10,894 nt of DNA from Candidatus Uhrbacteria bacterium (lineage in GTDB: Bacteria; Patescibacteriota; Patescibacteriia; JACQRZ01): positions 1 through 10,894 of the forward strand of contig JACQWH010000017.1 of assembly GCA_016209345.1 (NCBI GenBank), written 5' to 3'. Shown in pieces: positions 5,875 to 10,894 of this stretch (position 1 is the stretch's first letter; every line of letters begins with the position of its first letter). A program made the translations under genes and the position numbers. Under the pieces are notes generated by a model. The model had not been told where the DNA came from, searched no databases, and saw nothing but the letters and a program-made list of their open reading frames with translations.

Positions 5875-5903
5875 AGTATACCAGGGATGAGTCACACCCG
5901 CAA
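5875..5903 (-). promoter_or_regulatory. Extended -10 promoter giving a probably leaderless transcript
   Basis: On the minus strand, TTGCGG (5903-5898; 3/6 to the -35 consensus) is followed after exactly 17 bp by TATACT (5880-5875; 5/6 to TATAAT). A TGG directly upstream makes it an extended -10. The ATG of the glycosyltransferase gene is 7 nt downstream, which is where transcription would start, so little or no 5' leader remains. No Shine-Dalgarno site is present. It lies in the 43-bp gap after the ABC transporter stop. Confidence 0.6.
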
Positions 5904-5910
5904 ATACATT

Positions 5911-7674
5911 TTATGTATTCTGCCGGTGATACAGCTCGTAAAAACGAGAGTGGGTATTATGCGAAAGCTCCGCGAAGGTGCCATCCTCGACGATTTTCCC
6001 TTCATCAAAGACGTAGATTCGATCAACGTGCTGAAGCGTTGAGACGCGATGAGCAATGATAATAACTGTTTTTCCGACAAGTTCCCGCTCAATCGCCTCC
6101 TGGATAGCGGCTTCAGTTTTTGTGTCAAGCGAAGATGTTGCTTCGTCGAAAATCAGAATCTCCGCGTCTCGGCAGAGAGCGCGCGCAATCCCAACGCGCT
6201 GACGTTCACCGCCGGACAAATGATACCCCTTTTCACCGACAAGCGTATCAAGCCCGTCGGGCAACGATGCGACAACGCTCGTCAACTGGGCAATCTCAAG
6301 GGCTTTTTCTATTCGAGTCCCGTCAACCGCCTTCATCAGCGTAATGTTATCTCTCAATGAAAAATTAAAAATTTCCGTCTCCTGCAAAAGAAGCGTCATA
6401 TGATGTATTTGCTCCTCCCTGGAAATATCGTGAAACGGTGTATCGCCGATGCGATAATCACCTTCCGAAATCGGATAAAGCCCCGCGAGGAGCTTTGCGA
6501 CCGTTGACTTTCCGCTTCCCGTCTTCCCGACAATGCCAACGTGCGCGGTGCGAGGCACGGCAAACGAGACGCGAGAAATGGTTGTGGTATCTTTCCCGTA
6601 TGAAAAAGATACATCCTTCACCGTGATGGCATCCCAGCGCACCGGAAACTTTTTCTTGCCGGACGCGCCAACGGAAGGCGCCCAAAAAATACTCATCATG
6701 CGTCCGATGCCCGACTTTGCATTGAGAATAATTTCATACGTATCCATGATATCTGCCGCATTATTGATAAGAGTAAACAGGTATCCGTAAAATATCACCA
6801 ATGCCCCGGCAGTGATTCTTCCCGCTATAATATCGGCCCCGACAATCAAAAGAAATACTCCATAACACAGTCCGTTAAACGCCTGGAAGCTCTTCCATAA
6901 ATTATTGACAAATGCTCGTATTGTTATTTCATGCTTTTTCGTCCGCTGTTCTTTTTGCGCGACGTGTTCCCTGAAATCGCTTCCCGCTCCGAGAGTTTTT
7001 ATCGTCACGATATTGCTCAGCCCCTCAACATACGTTCCGCCTGCGGCCTCAAGCGATGTGTAATAGAGATCGTTTTCGTGCTGTATGCGTCGATAAAAAT
7101 ATCGCAAAATTGAAAAAAAACAGCATGTATAAACAAGAAAAAAGAGCCCATACGCGGGGCGCAAGAAAATAAACACGCCGATCATCCCAACCAACGATGT
7201 TGCCGAACGCAGAATCTCATTATTGAATTTATAGCTCATGTCCCGAAGCGCATCCACCCCATTTTTAATCCTTTGAGCTTTCGCTCCGGCGGTTTCCTGA
7301 AAATGCCACATCAATGAATGATCGAGCAGGCGCTCAAATCCTTTTACCTTTGCCTCATACTTTATCTCGCTCAAATAATTTCCCGTTATCCACTTAATGC
7401 TCAGCCGGACAAGAGAGACGACAACAAAAGAAATGCCCAGACCAACAGTGTAAACATAAAACAGAGTCAGCGAGTCGCCCACGTGATACGTACTAAAAAA
7501 ATCAACCATCAGCCCAACGACAAGCGGAGGGACAACCTGGTAGAAAAGAATGGCCGTAAGGCATGTCTGCAGAAAAAGATACTTCCATCTTCGCTCCCCG
7601 AGCAACTGCCAATACGCCCGCGCAAGATCGACCCAGGAAAATGATATGTCTTGTTTTTTGCGGTTCCCGTTCAT
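5911..7674 (-). CDS. ABC exporter, fused permease and ATPase (MsbA/type IV ABC family)
   Basis: 587 aa half-transporter that would work as a homodimer in the membrane and use ATP to move a lipid, glycan, peptide or drug-like substrate outward. The N-terminal part (about 30-320) has six likely membrane helices, around 33-52, 70-92, 150-172, 174-190, 262-284 and 288-306. The ATPase domain (from about 348) has the A-loop Tyr359, Walker A GKTGSGKST (383-391), Q-loop Gln431, signature LSGGE (486-490), Walker B ILIFDE (506-511), D-loop SSLD (514-517) and H-loop His542. All catalytic residues are intact. It starts 4 bp after the 209-aa membrane protein and is probably the last gene of an operon with that gene, the propeller protein and the TrmB-like regulator. 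No Shine-Dalgarno site is seen before the ATG. The substrate is unknown. Confidence 0.93.
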   Translation of the reverse strand: MNGNRKKQDISFSWVDLARAYWQLLGERRWKYLFLQTCLTAILFYQVVPPLVVGLMVDFFSTYHVGDSLTLFYVYTVGLGISFVVVSLVRLSIKWITGNYLSEIKYEAKVKGFERLLDHSLMWHFQETAGAKAQRIKNGVDALRDMSYKFNNEILRSATSLVGMIGVFIFLRPAYGLFFLVYTCCFFSILRYFYRRIQHENDLYYTSLEAAGGTYVEGLSNIVTIKTLGAGSDFREHVAQKEQRTKKHEITIRAFVNNLWKSFQAFNGLCYGVFLLIVGADIIAGRITAGALVIFYGYLFTLINNAADIMDTYEIILNAKSGIGRMMSIFWAPSVGASGKKKFPVRWDAITVKDVSFSYGKDTTTISRVSFAVPRTAHVGIVGKTGSGKSTVAKLLAGLYPISEGDYRIGDTPFHDISREEQIHHMTLLLQETEIFNFSLRDNITLMKAVDGTRIEKALEIAQLTSVVASLPDGLDTLVGEKGYHLSGGERQRVGIARALCRDAEILIFDEATSSLDTKTEAAIQEAIERELVGKTVIIIAHRVSTLQHVDRIYVFDEGKIVEDGTFAELSHNTHSRFYELYHRQNT

Positions 7675-7678
7675 ATTT

Positions 7679-8308
7679 TTATTTTTTTACAAAATGCGCG
7701 CAAAACTTCTCCTTTGCATACAATGAAAACCCAAACAAAAAAAATGCGCCGGCAAAAAGTTCTGCTCCCTCCTCCAATACAACAAAAACGGGCAGAAGCG
7801 TCTGAAAAACAATGGCGCCTCCTAAAAACTCCAAGACAAGCGCAGCAAGAACAAACAGCACTGCGCCGACGAGCAGGCGCCCGGCCTTCCAATTATCGGC
7901 ATAGACCCTCCGCAGAGCAATGACAAGCAGTATCAGTGCCCCAAGAATAACGGGACTTAAAAATACGATCCACATCGGCGTTCCCGACTGAAAAAAGGGA
8001 AACGGGGGAACATATTTCACAAGGTAGTAGGCGGCGTTTTCATGCAATTCTGATATCTCGTCAAGACCAAGAAGAACAAACAGCAGGCCGAGCGACCCCC
8101 ACAACATTCTCTGTGATCGCGTTGCGCTTAAGAAATAAAGCGTGCAGAGCGCATATCCTGTTGCAATAAACTGCAGCGCTGAAAAAATAGCGGCAGGCGT
8201 TCGCTCGCGGTCCAGATTAAAAATATCAAACTGCGCGCCGAACAACATGTGCAGCACGATAAAAAAAACGATGATCCCCAAACACCAATAAAACATTTTT
8301 ACCGTCAT
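7679..8308 (-). CDS. Uncharacterised six-helix membrane protein with GLDExxExHE and EExxE motifs
   Basis: 209 aa. I do not recognise a named family. Six likely helices lie at about 6-23, 41-60, 68-86, 112-132, 145-165 and 175-197. GLDEISELHE (81-90) ends helix 3, giving Asp83, Glu84, Glu87, His89 and Glu90. LEEGAE (178-183) starts helix 6, giving Glu179, Glu180 and Glu183. Positive residues cluster after helices 2, 4 and 6 (SATRSQR, RRVYADNWKAGR, KEKFCAHFVKK), which puts the N terminus inside and both acidic motifs on the outer face. The same two motifs and helix order appear in the membrane part of the neighbouring propeller protein, so the two are paralogous. Its ATG overlaps that gene's stop as ATGA, indicating translational coupling; the ABC exporter follows after 4 bp. 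A metal-binding or enzymatic role at the membrane surface is inferred, not shown. Confidence 0.85.
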   Translation of the reverse strand: MTVKMFYWCLGIIVFFIVLHMLFGAQFDIFNLDRERTPAAIFSALQFIATGYALCTLYFLSATRSQRMLWGSLGLLFVLLGLDEISELHENAAYYLVKYVPPFPFFQSGTPMWIVFLSPVILGALILLVIALRRVYADNWKAGRLLVGAVLFVLAALVLEFLGGAIVFQTLLPVFVVLEEGAELFAGAFFLFGFSLYAKEKFCAHFVKK

Positions 8309-10164
8309 AAGCGAATGTCATCTATGCGAAAAAGAAAACTTGGCATGAAGCTCGTGCTGGCAAATCCGTCCGCGGTAATCACGTAGACAGAGCCCTTGTC
8401 GTCGACTGTGACACCTTGCGTGTCGCGATACATACGACCAAACTGAACGAGCTTGTCTTTTCGTCCATCCTGATAGACGCGAAATAGCGCTCCCCACGCC
8501 GTGTCGGTGATGAGCATGCTTCCATCGTCAAGAACTTCAATGTCTTCCGGCGAAGGAAGACCCGCAATTTTTTCTACCTTCTCTCCAAACGTTGCCCGAA
8601 ACACCGCTCCGCTGGTATCGTCCGTTATATATATGGTGCCGGCAGTCGAGTCATAAGCGATGCCCTCAGGCGTCCGCCATTCCGGATGCGTTGGCTTCCA
8701 GATTTCTAGCTTCCCTCCCCGGTCAAAACGCGAGAGTGATTTCTGCGACTCGTCGAGAATGTAGACATCCCCTCGCGCCAGAGCGATGCCCTCAGGATGC
8801 ACAAGGCCGTCTGCGCGGCTGGCAATAATCCGACCCCCCTGTTTGTCAAACAAGATAATGGTCCCCGCATTTCCGTCTGAGACAAACACGCCGCGCTCGC
8901 TTGCCGCAACGCTGTCAGGATCGCGAATCATATTCTTGGGATCGGAAATTCTTGCAATGCCCTGGTCTTTCAGCCGATACACCGATCCTCCGCCCTCGTT
9001 TGCAACAATAACCCCTTGCGATGGATAAAACGCAAGGTCGTCGGCATGAAAAAGCCCTTCGGCCTTGCTTGCAAGCTGCGTCACGCGGACGCCCTTTGTT
9101 ATAATGACCGATCGGGGAAACGTAAGGGGCAAAGACAGTACAACAAGTGCGGCTGTTGTCAACGCGCACACCGCAAGCGCACTTGCAGACGCCGTCCTAT
9201 TCCATTGAGCGATCTTCTTCTCACGCTCTTTTTTCAGCGAGCCGTCGAACAAAACAGCGGCAAGAGCAATAAAAAAGAGAAGGGCGGCTGTATGTTCAAA
9301 GACCTCCTCAAATCCATTCAATGAATTTTTTACCGACCACAACAAATACCATGCGTCGGACATCACGAACGTCGGATCAACAGTAAGAATATGGGCAAGC
9401 GAACGCATTTTTGCGTAAACAAACACGTCCAGCGTATCAAGAAGGGTGGAAAACACATAAACGCAGATACCGCTCAAAAACAAATATGCCGACATGCGAT
9501 AGCGCGTAAAAAATTCGCCTATTTTTGCGCGGATAAAGAAAAAAATCACGGCTCCGGCAACAAGAGCATATCCGACCGTCACATAATCCGTCACTTCTCC
9601 ACTATAGGAAAACATGCGTTGCAAAAATCTGCCGATTGCCTCGTGAATTTCCATCACCTCGTCAAGTCCTCCGTACAAAAATCCGACGGCAAGCACAAGC
9701 CAAAATGCGCCGCGCAAAACCCCCGCTTCTCTCGCCGTTCGCACAAAGACAGCCAGCCCGCATAGAAAAGCAAGTATGAGAAATGCTGACGTACTGTAGC
9801 GAATCCAGGAAAACTCCTCAAGCAATCGATGAGTCGTGTCTCCGAAAAAAATAAATCCCAGTATGGCATAAGAAATAAAAAACGCCCACCATATCATGGC
9901 GTGAATACGCCCACCACGGGCAAGCACCCACGCACCGGCAAGCAAAAGAAGCAGCGCATGGATGCCAAGTATTGAAATGCGCAAGGTCCCTTCAAACGGA
10001 AGGGGCGTGGAAGTGATGTTCTCGAGTTGATTAAACACCCACGGAAACCCGAAGGACATCGCGATGACCGCAAGCGCAAAAAGAATGGCAAATACAGCAA
10101 ACCGTACGATAAAATCCGCGATGATTTTCATATTCTCGTGTCGTGAAGATTCTTGTTCAATCAT
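8305..10164 (-). CDS. Polytopic membrane protein (GLDExxExHE family) fused to extracytoplasmic six-repeat NHL/SMP-30-like beta-propeller
   Basis: 619 aa from the ATG at 10164. Nine likely helices span about 17-38, 63-82, 89-108, 124-143, 151-167, 194-212, 225-243, 287-305 and 328-348. GLDEVMEIHE (166-175) ends helix 5, and FEEVFEH (285-291) starts helix 8; both resemble motifs of the 209-aa neighbour. Basic loops (VRTAREAGVLR, IRAKIGEFFTRYR, KKEREKKIAQWNR) indicate that both motifs and the C terminus are outside. Residues 366-619 form about six repeats of some 40 residues with recurring P-[DE]-x-[IV] and [DN]..xGxv.r patterns (DPDSVA, HPEGIA, TPEGIA, SPEDIE, DTQGVT), typical of NHL or SMP-30-like propellers that bind ligands. 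An ATG at 10185 would add seven residues. I prefer 10164 because it overlaps the regulator's stop as ATGA and has a purine-rich ribosome site 5 nt upstream. The function is unknown. Confidence 0.85.
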   Translation of the reverse strand: MIEQESSRHENMKIIADFIVRFAVFAILFALAVIAMSFGFPWVFNQLENITSTPLPFEGTLRISILGIHALLLLLAGAWVLARGGRIHAMIWWAFFISYAILGFIFFGDTTHRLLEEFSWIRYSTSAFLILAFLCGLAVFVRTAREAGVLRGAFWLVLAVGFLYGGLDEVMEIHEAIGRFLQRMFSYSGEVTDYVTVGYALVAGAVIFFFIRAKIGEFFTRYRMSAYLFLSGICVYVFSTLLDTLDVFVYAKMRSLAHILTVDPTFVMSDAWYLLWSVKNSLNGFEEVFEHTAALLFFIALAAVLFDGSLKKEREKKIAQWNRTASASALAVCALTTAALVVLSLPLTFPRSVIITKGVRVTQLASKAEGLFHADDLAFYPSQGVIVANEGGGSVYRLKDQGIARISDPKNMIRDPDSVAASERGVFVSDGNAGTIILFDKQGGRIIASRADGLVHPEGIALARGDVYILDESQKSLSRFDRGGKLEIWKPTHPEWRTPEGIAYDSTAGTIYITDDTSGAVFRATFGEKVEKIAGLPSPEDIEVLDDGSMLITDTAWGALFRVYQDGRKDKLVQFGRMYRDTQGVTVDDKGSVYVITADGFASTSFMPSFLFRIDDIRL

Positions 10165-10894
10165 AGCATCTTTCCCCCATGCCACGCCATATTAAAAAAC
10201 GTGCGGTATGTTTCAGCAATTCCCGCCGATTCGATCGTAATGGCAAAAATCTCCTTCTTGATGGAAAAAATAATCAGCGTATTTCCATAAAGCATATTGT
10301 CGGTCTGTGAAAATCTGCCGTCGCTGCGAATAATACGAAGCTGGTGGCGCGGATTTATGCGCGAAGATCTGCGATAATATTGACGGGTCTCAACATCGTC
10401 ATTTCCGATCTCGCGGATTGGGTTGTGTGACGCGCTCATCACTTCGTAGAAATAGTCAATGACTGACGTCCGAAAGTTTTCTACCGCATCCTTCAGCGAG
10501 CCGTAGATAAGCAATTCTTCCTGAGGGTGGTGCTTCAGGTAGGTGAACAGCGTATTGTATGTTTCGCGCACCTCTTGTATGCCTTCGGCTATTTTTATCG
10601 TTGGTTTTTCAGGATCAACATTATAGAGGGCCTTCAATGAGGGAAGTATTTCGTTTAAAAGTGCGAGCTTTTCTTTCAGATCAAGAGTAATGTTCTCCGG
10701 CGGCTCTGCCCGATATGCCGTCCGCTTACCGTGACATATGCGCGCGACAAGCCCCCGTGCCTCGAGTTCGTCCAAAAGAAGATACACTGTCGGGCGCTTG
10801 AGCCCTGAGCTCTTTGCAATATGCAAAACGGAACCAACGCCAAGCTGCAGACAGGAAAGATACACTTTCGCCTGGTTCTCGGAAAGGCCAAGAC
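10161..10894 (-). CDS. TrmB-family transcriptional regulator, N terminus beyond the window
   Basis: At least 244 residues are visible. The frame is open to the window edge and reads LGLSENQAKVYLSCLQLG, the usual start of a TrmB winged helix-turn-helix domain, so the GTG at 10865 is not the true start and the gene is partial here. The recognition helix region is IAKSSGLKRPTVYLLLDELEARGLV. It is followed by a linker with DLKEKLALLNEILPSLKAL, likely coiled, and a C-terminal domain ending in YGNTLIIFSIKKEIFAITIE and a final helix, as in TrmB-like proteins of CPR bacteria. Family members bind operators and respond to small ligands, often sugars, but no ligand can be predicted here. Its stop overlaps the start of the membrane-propeller gene, so the regulator is co-transcribed with that gene and may control its own operon. 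The operator would lie outside the window. Confidence 0.87.
   Translation of the reverse strand, partial: LGLSENQAKVYLSCLQLGVGSVLHIAKSSGLKRPTVYLLLDELEARGLVARICHGKRTAYRAEPPENITLDLKEKLALLNEILPSLKALYNVDPEKPTIKIAEGIQEVRETYNTLFTYLKHHPQEELLIYGSLKDAVENFRTSVIDYFYEVMSASHNPIREIGNDDVETRQYYRRSSRINPRHQLRIIRSDGRFSQTDNMLYGNTLIIFSIKKEIFAITIESAGIAETYRTFFNMAWHGGKML
10170..10178 (-). promoter_or_regulatory. Shine-Dalgarno-like site deciding the start of the propeller membrane protein
   Basis: GGGGGAAAG on the minus strand lies inside the end of the regulator gene, 5 nt before the ATG at 10164. It supports that start over the ATG at 10185, which would lie upstream of the site. Confidence 0.5.

Noticed and set aside
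5903..5919. Hairpin AATACAT-TTT-ATGTATT at the end of the ABC exporter gene as terminator
   Set aside because: The stem is only 7 bp and AT-rich, with no U-run after it on the minus strand, so it is weak evidence for a terminator.
10165..10185. ATG at 10185 as the start of the propeller membrane protein
   Set aside because: It overlaps the regulator gene more, and the purine-rich ribosome site lies downstream of it; the ATGA overlap at 10164 is the usual coupled arrangement.

Overview
The window reads like a chromosomal stretch of a Patescibacteria/CPR-type bacterium, most likely Parcubacteria-like. This is inferred from gene content, not from a marker gene. It carries a TrmB-type regulator with the N-terminal helix-turn-helix and C-terminal domain usual in that group, a GT2 glycosyltransferase paired with a DUF2304 membrane protein, compact genes with few Shine-Dalgarno sites, and small palindromic repeats between genes. 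TGA is used as a stop in several genes, so a code that reassigns UGA (as in Gracilibacteria) is not indicated. No rRNA, tRNA, CRISPR array or transposase gene is visible.

Layout. Two genes lie on the + strand: a class II aminoacyl-tRNA-synthetase-like protein related to AsnRS but without an anticodon-binding domain (54-1079), and a thioredoxin (1086-1400). They converge on a long minus-strand block across a short intergenic region (1401-1534). That region holds a perfect 16-bp tandem duplication and a 44-nt near-perfect palindrome. All remaining genes are on the minus strand. Read in transcription order from the right edge they are: a TrmB-like regulator cut by the window end; a polytopic membrane protein fused to a six-repeat extracytoplasmic beta-propeller; a smaller membrane protein paralogous to its membrane part; and an MsbA-like ABC exporter. 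These four are tightly packed (ATGA overlaps, then a 4-bp gap) and look like one operon. A 43-bp gap with a good extended -10 promoter, positioned to give a leaderless mRNA, precedes the GT2 glycosyltransferase, the DUF2304 protein and a PfkB-family sugar kinase. A 315-bp gap containing a 157-bp MITE-like element with 19-bp perfect terminal inverted repeats and a TTA target duplication separates these from a class II aldolase. A second, different 59-bp palindromic repeat sits between the aldolase and a D-2-hydroxyacid dehydrogenase.

How it may fit together. The right half is the most interesting part. A regulator, two related membrane proteins and an ABC exporter appear to act together at the cell envelope. 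Both membrane proteins carry a GLDExxExHE-like acidic/His motif at the end of one helix and an EExxE motif at the start of a later helix. By the positive-inside rule both motifs lie on the outer face in both proteins, and the propeller is also outside. I do not recognise this family with confidence. It could be a metal-binding or catalytic membrane domain. The middle genes suggest envelope glycosylation (GT2/DUF2304). The PfkB kinase, aldolase and hydroxyacid dehydrogenase suggest sugar-phosphate and 2-keto/2-hydroxyacid metabolism.
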